Assembly (NCBI RefSeq): GCF_004364325.1
Contig: NZ_SOCP01000003.1
Location: forward strand, 558,001-622,000
DNA: 64,000 nt
Reading direction: 5' to 3'
Source: Actinophytocola oryzae
Lineage (GTDB): Bacteria > Actinomycetota > Actinomycetes > Mycobacteriales > Pseudonocardiaceae
The notes under the pieces were generated by a model, which had not been told where the DNA came from, did not search any database, and was given only the letters and a program-made list of their open reading frames with translations. Shown here piece after piece: positions 26,233 through 34,596 of the stretch; position 1 is the first letter of the stretch; each line of letters begins with the position of its first letter. Both the position numbers and the translations under genes were made by a program.

Positions 26233-27393
26233 CTAGTAGGACTTCGGCAGACCGAGGCTGTTCTGCGCGACGTAGTTGAGGATCATCTCCCGGCTGACCG
26301 GCGCGATCCTGTTCACACGGGCGGCGGCGACGAGCGCGCCGAGGCCGTACTCGGCGGTCATGCCGTTCCCGCCGTGGACCTGCACCGCGGTGTCCACTGC
26401 CTTGATGGACGCCTCCGCCGCCGCGAACTTCGCCATGTTCGCGGCCTCGCCCGCACCGACGTCGTCGCCGGAGTCGTAGAGCGCGGCGGCCTTCTGGGTC
26501 ATGACCTTCGCCAGCTCCAGCTGGATCCTGGCCTCCGCCAACGGGTGCGCGACGCCCTGGTGCGCGCCGATGGGCGCGTTCCACACCGTCCTGGTCTTCG
26601 CGTACTCGACACCCTTGCCCAGCGCGTAGCGGCCCATGCCGATCGCGAAGGACGCGGCCATGATGCGTTCCGGGTTCAGGCCCGCGAACAGCGCGGGCAG
26701 CGCGGCGTCCTGCGAGCCGACCAGCGCGTCGGCCGGCAGGCGCACGTCGTCGAGGAACAGCATGAACTGCTTGTCCGGCGACACGATGTCCATCTCGATG
26801 GGCTGCCACTCGAAACCCGGCGCGTCGGTCGGCACGATGAACAGCGCGGGCCGCAGCTTGCCGGTCCGCGCGTCCTCCGAGCGGCCCACCACCATGACCG
26901 CGGCGGCCTCGTCCACGCCGGAGATGAACACCTTGCGGCCGTTGAGAATCCACTCGTCGCCGTCGCGGCGCGCGGTCGTGGTGATCTCGTGCGAGTTGGA
27001 ACCCGCGTCCGGCTCGGTGATCGCGAACGCCATGCGCAGCGAGCCGTCGGCGAAGCGGGGCAGCCAGCCCTGCTTCTGGTCGGCAGTGCCGAAGCGGCTG
27101 ATGATCGTCGCGCAGATGGCCGGTGACACGACCATGAGCAGCAGGCCACAGCCCGCCGCGGCGAGTTCCTCCGCCACCGCGGCGAGGTCACCGATGTTGC
27201 CGCCACCGCCGCCGTACTCCTCGGGCACGTTCACGCCGAGGTAGCCGAGCTTGCCCGCCTCGTCCCACAGCTCCGCGGACTTCTCCCCGCCGCGTGCCTT
27301 GCGCAGGAACCACTCGCCGCCGTAGCGCCTGCCGAGGTCGGCGACCGCCGACCGCAACGCCTGCCGCTCCTCGGACTCGGTGAACCCGGTCAT
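26233..27393 (-). CDS. Acyl-CoA dehydrogenase
   Basis: A 386-residue FAD enzyme forming an alpha,beta double bond in an acyl-CoA. The first signature is AFAITEPDAGSNSHEI. The second half has VQVHGGNGMTAEYGLGALVAAARV, with the RIAPVSREMILNYVAQ tail near the end. The last gene of the acyl-CoA operon, its ATG overlaps the biotin carboxylase stop (ATGA). It is one of two dehydrogenases in the cluster, so a branched chain handled at two positions, or two successive substrates, is likely. Exact chain specificity is not visible. Confidence 0.95.
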   Translation of the reverse strand: MTGFTESEERQALRSAVADLGRRYGGEWFLRKARGGEKSAELWDEAGKLGYLGVNVPEEYGGGGGNIGDLAAVAEELAAAGCGLLLMVVSPAICATIISRFGTADQKQGWLPRFADGSLRMAFAITEPDAGSNSHEITTTARRDGDEWILNGRKVFISGVDEAAAVMVVGRSEDARTGKLRPALFIVPTDAPGFEWQPIEMDIVSPDKQFMLFLDDVRLPADALVGSQDAALPALFAGLNPERIMAASFAIGMGRYALGKGVEYAKTRTVWNAPIGAHQGVAHPLAEARIQLELAKVMTQKAAALYDSGDDVGAGEAANMAKFAAAEASIKAVDTAVQVHGGNGMTAEYGLGALVAAARVNRIAPVSREMILNYVAQNSLGLPKSY

Positions 27394-29357
27394 TGTTGCT
27401 CCTCCTCTGCGCTCACGACGGCCAGCACCCGCCCGACCTCGACCTGGTCACCCGCGCCGACACCCAGCTCGGTGACCACGCCGTCGGCAGGCGCGTCGAT
27501 CTGGTGCTGCATCTTCATGGCCTCCAACCACAGCAGCGGCTGGCCCTTGACGACCCGGTCCCCCGCCGCGACCGCGACCCGCACGACCGTGCCCGGCATG
27601 GGTGCGAGAAGTGAACCCGCCGCGACCTGGGTGGCCGGGTCGGCGAACCGGGGGACCTCGGTCAACGCGACCGAGCCCGTCGCCGTGCTCACGTACGAGA
27701 CTCCCTGGTACCGCGAGACGTCGAACCGCCGCAGCAGCCCGTCCACGTCCAGCACCACCTCGTCCGGCCTTACCTCGACGACGCGCACGCCGTCGTGGCC
27801 CACCAGACCGTCCCTGCCGAGCCGGTAGGTGATGTCGTGTTCGGTGTCGCCCACGAGGAAGCGTTTGCGTTGCGGTGCGGCGACAACGTTGCGCCAGCCG
27901 CTGGGCATCCTGCCGAGGACCCGCGCACCGGCCCGGTTCGCGGCGCCGTCGGCGAGTGCGGCGGCCAGTGCGGCGAGCCGGACGGTGTCCGGTGTGGCCA
28001 GTGGGGTCGCGAGTTCGGCCAGCCCGTGGCGGTCGAAGAACGCGGTGTCCGTGTCACCGGCCAGGAACGCGGGATGGGTGAGAACGTTCACCAGCAGGTC
28101 GCGGTTCGTCGTGACGCCGTGGACCTTCGCCCGGGTCAGCGTCGACGCGAGTGCACGCGCGGCCACGTCCCTGCTCGGTGCCACGGAGATCACCTTGGCC
28201 AGCATCGGGTCGTAGTGCGGGCTCACGACCGTCCCACTGTCCACACCGGAGTCGAGCCGGATGCCGGCACCGAGTGGGACGGCGAACGTCGTGGCGACGT
28301 TCGGCACCTCGAAGCGGTGCAGTGTGCCGCTGTGCGGGCGCCAGTCCGCGGCGGGGTCCTCGGCGTAGAGCCGGACCTCGATCGCGTGCCCCTGCGCAGG
28401 CGGCGGGTCCGCGGGCAGCGGACGGCCTTCCGCGACGCCCAGCTGCAGCCCGACGAGGTCGAGACCGGTGACGCACTCGGTGACCGGGTGCTCGACCTGC
28501 AGCCGGGTGTTCATCTCCAGGAAGTAGAACCGGCCGGCGTCGTCGGCGAGGAACTCCACCGTGCCGGCGCCGACGTAGGCGATCGCCCTGGCCGCGGCGC
28601 GGGCCGCGCCGAACAGTTCCTCGCGCATCCCGGGGATCCGCTCGACCAGCGGGGACGGCGACTCCTCGATGATCTTCTGGTGCCTGCGCTGGATCGAGCA
28701 CTCGCGTTCGCCGACCGCCCAGACCGTGCCGTGCTGGTCGCACATGACCTGGACCTCGATGTGGCGCCCGGTCGCGAGGTAGGGCTCGACGAACACCGTG
28801 TCGTCGCCGAACGCGGACGCGGCCTCCGCGCGGGCGTCCGCCAGCCGCGCGGAGAGGTCGTCGAGGGAGTTCACGACACGCATGCCGCGGCCCCCACCAC
28901 CCGCCGACGCCTTGACCAGCACCGGGAGGTCCTTGTCGGAGAGGGACTCCGGGTCCAGTCCGGTGAGGACCGGCACGCCCGCCTCGGCCATCAGGCGCTT
29001 GGACTCGATCTTGGAGCCCATCTGGTCGATGGCCTCCGGCGGCGGCCCGACCCACGTCAGCCCCGCCTTGACGACCGCGCGGGCGAACTCCGCGTTCTCC
29101 GACAGGAAGCCGTAGCCGGGGTGCACGGCGTCGGCACCGGACACCCGGGCCGCGTCGACGATCAGGTCGGCCCGGAGGTAGGTGTCGGCAGGCGAGGCAC
29201 CCGGCAGGCGCACGGCCGCGTCGGCCTCGCGGACGTGGGGTACGTCGGCATCCGCGTCGGAGTACACGGCCACGGTCGCGATGCCGAGCGTGCGGCAGGT
29301 CCGGAACACGCGCCGGGCGATCTCGCCCCGGTTCGCGACGAGCAGCGTGGTGATCAT
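27390..29357 (-). CDS. Acyl-CoA carboxylase biotin-containing alpha subunit (biotin carboxylase + BCCP)
   Basis: A 655-residue ATP-dependent biotin carboxylase. The start is MITTLLVANRGEIARRVFRT. The ATP-grasp loop KASAGGGGRGMRVV and FLEMNTRLQVEHPVTE lie in the carboxylase domain (residues 1-450). A linker domain and C-terminal biotinyl domain follow, with the biotinylated lysine at about K615 (EAMKMQHQ). It carboxylates biotin for the carboxyltransferase encoded five bases upstream. With dehydrogenases and AtuA, the acceptor may be methylcrotonyl-, geranyl- or propionyl-CoA. The first two fit best (inference). Confidence 0.96.
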   Translation of the reverse strand: MITTLLVANRGEIARRVFRTCRTLGIATVAVYSDADADVPHVREADAAVRLPGASPADTYLRADLIVDAARVSGADAVHPGYGFLSENAEFARAVVKAGLTWVGPPPEAIDQMGSKIESKRLMAEAGVPVLTGLDPESLSDKDLPVLVKASAGGGGRGMRVVNSLDDLSARLADARAEAASAFGDDTVFVEPYLATGRHIEVQVMCDQHGTVWAVGERECSIQRRHQKIIEESPSPLVERIPGMREELFGAARAAARAIAYVGAGTVEFLADDAGRFYFLEMNTRLQVEHPVTECVTGLDLVGLQLGVAEGRPLPADPPPAQGHAIEVRLYAEDPAADWRPHSGTLHRFEVPNVATTFAVPLGAGIRLDSGVDSGTVVSPHYDPMLAKVISVAPSRDVAARALASTLTRAKVHGVTTNRDLLVNVLTHPAFLAGDTDTAFFDRHGLAELATPLATPDTVRLAALAAALADGAANRAGARVLGRMPSGWRNVVAAPQRKRFLVGDTEHDITYRLGRDGLVGHDGVRVVEVRPDEVVLDVDGLLRRFDVSRYQGVSYVSTATGSVALTEVPRFADPATQVAAGSLLAPMPGTVVRVAVAAGDRVVKGQPLLWLEAMKMQHQIDAPADGVVTELGVGAGDQVEVGRVLAVVSAEEEQQ

Positions 29358-29362
29358 CGCCG

Positions 29363-30961
29363 TCACATCCGGAAGACGCCGAAGCCGTCGGCGCCCCTGA
29401 TCGGTCCGTTGTGGATGGTCGAGAGGCAGATCCCCAGCACCGTGCGGGTGTCGCGCGGGTCGATGATGCCGTCGTCGTAGAGCATGCCGGACAGGAACAT
29501 CGGTAGCGACTCCGCCTCGATCTGGTTCTCCACCATGGTCCGCATCGCGGCGTCGTGCTCCTCGTTGTACTCCTGGCCACGGCCCGCCGCGGCCTGTCTC
29601 GCCACCATGGACAGCACGCCCGCGAGCTGCTGCGGCCCCATGACCGCAGACTTGGCGCTGGGCCAGGCGAACAGGAAGCGCGGGTCGTAGGCCCGGCCGC
29701 ACATGCCGTAGTGCCCGGCGCCGTAGGAGGCGCCCATGAGGATCGAGACGTGCGGCACCTTCGAGTTCGACACCGCGTTGATCATCATGGCGCCGTGCTT
29801 GATGATGCCGCCCTGCTCGTACTCCTTGCCGACCATGTAGCCGGTCGTGTTGTGCAGGAACAGCAGCGGCGTGTCGATCTGGTTGGCCAGCTGGATGAAC
29901 TGGGCGGCCTTCTGCGACTCCTCGCTGAACAGCACCCCCCGCGCGTTGGCGAGGATGCCGACCGGGTAGCCGTGGACCCGCGCCCACCCGGTCACGAGGC
30001 TGGTGCCGTACAGCGGTTTGAACTCGTCGAAGTCCGAGTCGTCGACCACGCGGGCGATGACGTCCCTCGGGTCGAACGGCACCTTGAGGTCGGTCGGCAC
30101 GATGCCGAGCAGTTCCTCGGCGTCGTAGAGGGGTTCGCCGTAGTCCCGCGCCGGTTCGGGGCCGAGCTTGCGCCAGTTGAGCCGCGCGATGATCCGCCTG
30201 CCGATCCGGATGGCGTCCTCCTCGTCGGCGGCGAGGTAGTCGGCGAGACCCGAGGTGCGGGCGTGCATCTCCGCGCCACCGAGCGACTCGTCGTCGGACT
30301 CCTCACCCGTCGCCATCTTCACGAGCGGCGGGCCGCCGAGGAACACCTTCGCGCGGTTCTCGACCATGACCACGTAGTCGGACATGCCGGGGAGGTACGC
30401 GCCGCCTGCCGTGGAGTTGCCGAACACCAGCGCTACGGTCGGGCAGCCCGCCGAGGAGGCCCTCGTGAGGTCGCGGAAGATCCGGCCACCCGGGATGAAG
30501 ATCTCCTTCTGCGTCGGGAGATCCGCACCGCCCGACTCGACGAGGTTCACCACCGGCAGCCGGTTCTGCGCGGCGATGTCCGCGGCACGGAAGCTCTTCC
30601 TGGTGCTCCAGGGGTTGCTGGAGCCACCCTTGACGGTGGGGTCGCTGCCGCTGACCAGGCACTCGACGCCCTCGATGACGCCGATGCCGGTGACCACGCT
30701 GGCGCCGACCGCGTAGTCGCTGCCCCACGCGGCGAGTGGCGACAGCTCCAGGAACGGCGAGTCGGGGTCGAGCAGCAGCTCGATCCGTTCGCGGATCAGG
30801 AGCTTGCCGCGCCTGCGGTGCCGCTCGACGTACTTCTCACCACCGCCCGCGACGGCCTTCGCGTGCTCGGCGTCGATCTCGACGAGCTTCGCGAGCATCG
30901 CGTCGCGGTTGACCGCGAAGCCTGCCGACTTCGGATCGACGGTGGACCTGATCGTTGTCAT
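29363..30961 (-). CDS. Acyl-CoA carboxylase carboxyltransferase (beta) subunit
   Basis: A 532-residue carboxyltransferase moving CO2 from carboxybiotin to an acyl-CoA. Signatures are VVNLVESGGADLPTQKEIF, FGNSTAGGAYLPGMSDY and the C-terminal HGAMMINAVSNSKVPHVSI and GASYGAGHYGMCGRAY. This pattern (NSTAGGAYLPGMSDY, GHYGMCGRAYDPRF) looks more like methylcrotonyl/geranyl-CoA carboxylases than propionyl-CoA carboxylases. ATG 30961 overlaps the upstream dehydrogenase stop. Substrate remains inference. Confidence 0.95.
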   Translation of the reverse strand: MTTIRSTVDPKSAGFAVNRDAMLAKLVEIDAEHAKAVAGGGEKYVERHRRRGKLLIRERIELLLDPDSPFLELSPLAAWGSDYAVGASVVTGIGVIEGVECLVSGSDPTVKGGSSNPWSTRKSFRAADIAAQNRLPVVNLVESGGADLPTQKEIFIPGGRIFRDLTRASSAGCPTVALVFGNSTAGGAYLPGMSDYVVMVENRAKVFLGGPPLVKMATGEESDDESLGGAEMHARTSGLADYLAADEEDAIRIGRRIIARLNWRKLGPEPARDYGEPLYDAEELLGIVPTDLKVPFDPRDVIARVVDDSDFDEFKPLYGTSLVTGWARVHGYPVGILANARGVLFSEESQKAAQFIQLANQIDTPLLFLHNTTGYMVGKEYEQGGIIKHGAMMINAVSNSKVPHVSILMGASYGAGHYGMCGRAYDPRFLFAWPSAKSAVMGPQQLAGVLSMVARQAAAGRGQEYNEEHDAAMRTMVENQIEAESLPMFLSGMLYDDGIIDPRDTRTVLGICLSTIHNGPIRGADGFGVFRM

Positions 30962-32109
30962 GAGGCGTGGTATCCCAGCACTTTTGCCGCCAGTCCGGTG
31001 AGGATCTCGTTGGTGCCGCCGCCGATACCCAGGATGCGCACGTCCCGGTAGTGACGTTCCACTTCGGACTCTCTCATGTAGCCCAGGCCGCCGTGCAGCT
31101 GGACCGCCTCGCTGACCACCCACTCGGCGGTCTCGACGGCCGTGTTCTTCGCGAAGCAGGCCTCGGCGACCACCGGCTCCCCTGCCAGGTGCCGGACCGC
31201 GACACTCCGCGCATAGGTGCGGGCGACGTCGACCCGGCGGGTCATCTCGGTGAGCTTGTGCTGCACCACCTGCCGGGAGATCAGCGGGCGGCCGAACGTC
31301 TCACGTAGGCGGCACCACTCGACGGTCAGGTCCAGTGCGCGTTGCGCGGTGGCGTACCCCTGCACGGCAAGCGCGAGCCGTTCGGTGACGAAGTGGGTGG
31401 CCACCTGGGCGAACCCGGTACCCTCCGCACCGACCAGGTTCGCCGCGGGCACCCGGACATCCACATAGGACAGCTCGGCCGTGTCCGAGCAGTGCCACCC
31501 CATCTTGTCGAGCTTGCGGGTGACGGTGAAGCCGGGCGTGCCCTGCTCGACGACCAGCAGCGACAGCCCGTGCGCCCCAGGGCCACCGGTGCGGACGACC
31601 GTGGTGACGAAGTCGGCGCGGCAGCCCGAGGTGATGAAGGTCTTGGCACCGTTGACGAGGTAGTAGTCACCCTCACGCCTCGCCGTGGTGCGGAGGTTCG
31701 CCACGTCCGAGCCGCCGTCGGGCTCGGTGACGGCCAGCGAGCCGATCTTCTCGCCGGCGAGCGTGGGCTTCACCCACCGTTCGAGGTGTTCCGGGTCGCC
31801 CGCGGTCACGATGTGCGGCAACGCGATCCCGGACGTGAACAGGGAAGCCACGAGACCGCCCGAGCCGCCGGCGTAGTGGATCTCCTCGGTGACGGTCGTC
31901 GCGTCGACGAGGTCGCCGCCACCGCCACCCGCGCTCTCCGGGAAGGCGACGCCGAGCAGCCCCAGCTCGCCCGCCTTCCGGTGCAGTTCACGCGGAAGCT
32001 CGCCGGCACGTTCCCACTCGTCGAGGTGTGGGTTTACCTCTTTCTCGACAAAGCGCCGTGTCGTCTCACGGAGCGCCTGCCGCTCGGGTGTCCTGAATGG
32101 ATCTGTCAC
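30958..32109 (-). CDS. Acyl-CoA dehydrogenase
   Basis: A 383-residue FAD-dependent acyl-CoA dehydrogenase. Signatures are SLAVTEPDGGSDVANLRTTA near residue 125 and AVQLHGGLGYMRESEVERHYRDVR near the end. Several active-site contexts (GGGTNEILTGLAAKVL) recall citronellyl-CoA or long branched-chain dehydrogenases, but this cannot be fixed by eye. The GTG at 32109 overlaps the DUF1446 stop (GTGA), and the gene's end overlaps the carboxyltransferase start, so translation is coupled along the operon. Confidence 0.94.
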   Translation of the reverse strand: MTDPFRTPERQALRETTRRFVEKEVNPHLDEWERAGELPRELHRKAGELGLLGVAFPESAGGGGGDLVDATTVTEEIHYAGGSGGLVASLFTSGIALPHIVTAGDPEHLERWVKPTLAGEKIGSLAVTEPDGGSDVANLRTTARREGDYYLVNGAKTFITSGCRADFVTTVVRTGGPGAHGLSLLVVEQGTPGFTVTRKLDKMGWHCSDTAELSYVDVRVPAANLVGAEGTGFAQVATHFVTERLALAVQGYATAQRALDLTVEWCRLRETFGRPLISRQVVQHKLTEMTRRVDVARTYARSVAVRHLAGEPVVAEACFAKNTAVETAEWVVSEAVQLHGGLGYMRESEVERHYRDVRILGIGGGTNEILTGLAAKVLGYHAS

Positions 32110-33758
32110 AGCAGCGCCTCGGGGATGTCCACGAGGCGCGACCGCAGCCACTCGCCGAGGGACTTGGCCTGCGGGTCGAACCGGGTCGACGCGGCGACCC
32201 CCTGTCCGAGCAGGCCGTGGAGGACGAAGTTGACCGCGAGAAGGTTGGGCAGCGGGTGCCGCTCGATGTCGAGGTCCTTGGCCTCCGGCAACAGCTCCCG
32301 GAGGCGGTCGACGGACAGCTCGCCCGCGAGCCACGCGTAGGCGGCCGAGTCGCGGACCCACACACCGAGGTTCGCGTCGCCGCCCTTGTCGCCGGAGCGT
32401 GCGCCGACGATCGTCCCGAGCGGGACGCGCCGCGTCTTCGCACTGGAGACCGGCTCCGCCTCTGCGGCGGGTGTCTCCGGCGGGACGGCGGTCACGGGTG
32501 GCGAGTCGACCATCTTCCTTGTCCCGTCGGGCAGGACGGCGGCGTGGAGCACGGCCTCCTGCGGCACGTACCTGGCACGGTAGACGCCGACCGGGGTGCC
32601 TTCCCCGGGTGGGGCGGTGACCGTGAAGCCGGGGTAGGAGGCGAGGGCCAGCTCGACAGCCGCTCGCGAGAACGCCTTGGCCCGCTTGGGATCCGGGGTG
32701 CGGATCGCGGCGTGCAGGAGCGCGCTCGCGGTCTCCTCGGTGTCCGCGTCGGGGTGGTCGGTGCGGGCCAGTGTCCACTCCAGACCGTCCGCGCCGACGG
32801 CGTCCGCCAGCTGTCGCTTCGCCAGGGCCGCCTTCGCGTCGATATCCAGTCCACAAAGGACGAACGTCATGCTGTTGCGGAACCCGTCGAGGGTGTTCAC
32901 GCAGACCTTGAGCGTGTCCGGCGGGGCCTCGCCCCTCACCCCGCTCACCGCGACCCGGTCCTTGTCCTGCTGCGTCAGGGTGATCGTGTCGAACCGGCTG
33001 GTCACGTCCGGGCCGAGGTACCGCGGACCGCCGATCTCGTAGAGGAGCTGGGCCTTCACGGTGTCGACGGTGACCGCGCCGCCCGTGCCGTCGTGCTTGG
33101 TGATCACGGCCGAGCCGTCCGCGTCGATCTCCGCGATCGGGAAGCCGGGGTGGCCGAGGTCCGGGATCTCCGTGAAGAAGGCGAAGTTGCCGCCTGTGGC
33201 CTGGGTGCCGCACTCGATGACGTGCCCCGCGACGGTCGCCCCGGCGAGCGCGTCGAAGTCGGTCGGGCCCCAGCCGAAATGCGCCGCTGCCGGACCGACG
33301 ACGAGGGAGGCGTCGGTGACCCGCCCGGTGACCACGACGTCGGCGCCCGCGTTCAGGCACTCGACGATGCCCCAGCAACCGAGGTAGGCGTTCGCGGTGA
33401 GCGCGCCGTCGAAACCCTGTTCCAGGAGGTCGTCTCCCTCGACGTGGGCGACCTTCACGTTCGGGTTCAGCGCGCGGATGGCATCGGCGAGGCCCGCGGG
33501 GTTGAGCCCACCCGCGTTGGTGACGATCCTGACGCCCTTCTCCAGCGCAAGGTCGAGCGTGTCCTCCAGCTGGCGGAGGAACGTGCGGGCGTAGCCGCGG
33601 CTCGCGTCCTTCAGCTTGTCGCGCCCGAGGATCAGCATGGTCAGCTCGGCCAGGTAGTCGCCGGTGAGGTAGTCGAGCGGACCCCCGGTGAGCATCTGCC
33701 GCATGGCGGAGAGCCGGTCCCCGTAGAAACCGGACGAGTTCCCGATCCGCACCGTCAT
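32106..33758 (-). CDS. AtuA family protein (DUF1446)
   Basis: A 550-residue protein of the family named after AtuA, encoded in acyclic terpene utilisation clusters; its biochemical role is unsettled. Recognisable segments are IGNSSGFYGDRLSA at the start, NAGGLNPAGLADAIRAL, VVVTGRVTDASLVVGPAA and VIECGTQATGGNFAFF. The C-terminal domain begins near residue 440 (GTIVGARSGDKGGDANLGVW), matching the small AtuA-related ferredoxin-like domain. Here both domains are fused. Overlapping starts and stops on both sides place it firmly in the acyl-CoA operon. Confidence 0.92.
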   Translation of the reverse strand: MTVRIGNSSGFYGDRLSAMRQMLTGGPLDYLTGDYLAELTMLILGRDKLKDASRGYARTFLRQLEDTLDLALEKGVRIVTNAGGLNPAGLADAIRALNPNVKVAHVEGDDLLEQGFDGALTANAYLGCWGIVECLNAGADVVVTGRVTDASLVVGPAAAHFGWGPTDFDALAGATVAGHVIECGTQATGGNFAFFTEIPDLGHPGFPIAEIDADGSAVITKHDGTGGAVTVDTVKAQLLYEIGGPRYLGPDVTSRFDTITLTQQDKDRVAVSGVRGEAPPDTLKVCVNTLDGFRNSMTFVLCGLDIDAKAALAKRQLADAVGADGLEWTLARTDHPDADTEETASALLHAAIRTPDPKRAKAFSRAAVELALASYPGFTVTAPPGEGTPVGVYRARYVPQEAVLHAAVLPDGTRKMVDSPPVTAVPPETPAAEAEPVSSAKTRRVPLGTIVGARSGDKGGDANLGVWVRDSAAYAWLAGELSVDRLRELLPEAKDLDIERHPLPNLLAVNFVLHGLLGQGVAASTRFDPQAKSLGEWLRSRLVDIPEALL

Positions 33759-34546
33759 CCTCGGCTGCCCATCTCCCTGCCTGGTCCGGGGGGACCGGCG
33801 AACGCCTGAGCGATGGTCAGCCACTCGTTGGCGTCCTCGCCGACCGCGACCAGTGCGGTGTCGGCGCGGTGCACCCGTTGGGTGACCAGCAGGCAGAACT
33901 CGTGTGCGGTGCCCGTGACCCGCTGCGTCGCGCCCTCCGGTCCCCACGTCCACAGCTCGCCGTCCGGGCCGAGCAGCTCGATGCGGAACTCCTCCTCGGG
34001 CGCCTGCCTGCCCCTCGTCAGGAACGCGAAGTTCCTCGTCCGCACCCCGATGTGGGCGACGTGCCGCAGCCGGGCGGTCGGGGTGCGGACGACGCCGAGC
34101 GCGTCCGCGACGTCCTGGCCGTGGGCCCACGTTTCCATCAGCCGCGCGGTGACCATCGACGCCACGGACATCGGCGGTCCGTACCACGGCAACTTCGTGC
34201 CGGGCGGCAGGTCGAGCAGTGTCGTCGCCAGCTTGTCGCGGGCGGAGCGCCACCAGTCCAGCAGGTGCGTCTGGTCGGCGACCCGCGCGGACTCCCTGTC
34301 GACGATCGAGTCCAGGTTGTCCTCGGCGATGTAGCTCGCCATCTCGGCCTTGAACCCGTCCGGATCGGTCGCCGAGAGCAGCGCGCGTTCGTCCGTCCAC
34401 GCCAGGTGCGCGATCTGGTGGGTGATTGTCCAGCCCACTGCCGGTGTCGGACGCGACCATCCGTCCGGGGGAAGGTCCCGGACCAGGGCGTCGATCTCGT
34501 CACCCTCCGCACGCAGATCCGCCACAAGAGGAGTCAGCTCAACCAC
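33755..34546 (-). CDS. TIGR03084 family DinB-like (mycothiol-type) metal-binding protein
   Basis: A 263-residue DinB-fold protein of the maleylpyruvate isomerase N-terminal type. The metal-binding histidine context is WTITHQIAHLAWTDERAL near residue 48. LMETWAHGQDVADAL near residue 140 supplies the second histidine. Such proteins can be thiol(mycothiol)-dependent transferases or isomerases, but this subfamily has no known reaction. It is the first gene of the acyl-CoA operon. The GTG at 34546 follows GAGGG at seven bases, and the palindrome at 34579-34590 lies just upstream. Confidence 0.88.
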   Translation of the reverse strand: MVELTPLVADLRAEGDEIDALVRDLPPDGWSRPTPAVGWTITHQIAHLAWTDERALLSATDPDGFKAEMASYIAEDNLDSIVDRESARVADQTHLLDWWRSARDKLATTLLDLPPGTKLPWYGPPMSVASMVTARLMETWAHGQDVADALGVVRTPTARLRHVAHIGVRTRNFAFLTRGRQAPEEEFRIELLGPDGELWTWGPEGATQRVTGTAHEFCLLVTQRVHRADTALVAVGEDANEWLTIAQAFAGPPGPGREMGSRG

Positions 34547-34578
34547 GTGCTCACCCTCGCACGCACGACGCAATCAAG

Positions 34579-34590
34579 CAAGCATGCTTG
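34579..34590. promoter_or_regulatory. Palindromic operator candidate CAAGCATGCTTG
   Basis: A perfect 12-base palindrome lies 32 bases upstream of the first gene of the acyl-CoA operon. It is flanked by CAAG on one side and TTTTTG on the other, in a short AT-richer gap between two minus-strand operons. Position and symmetry suit a TetR dimer, and the operon's own TetR at 25532-26170 is the first candidate. Confidence 0.55.
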
Positions 34591-34596
34591 TTTTTG

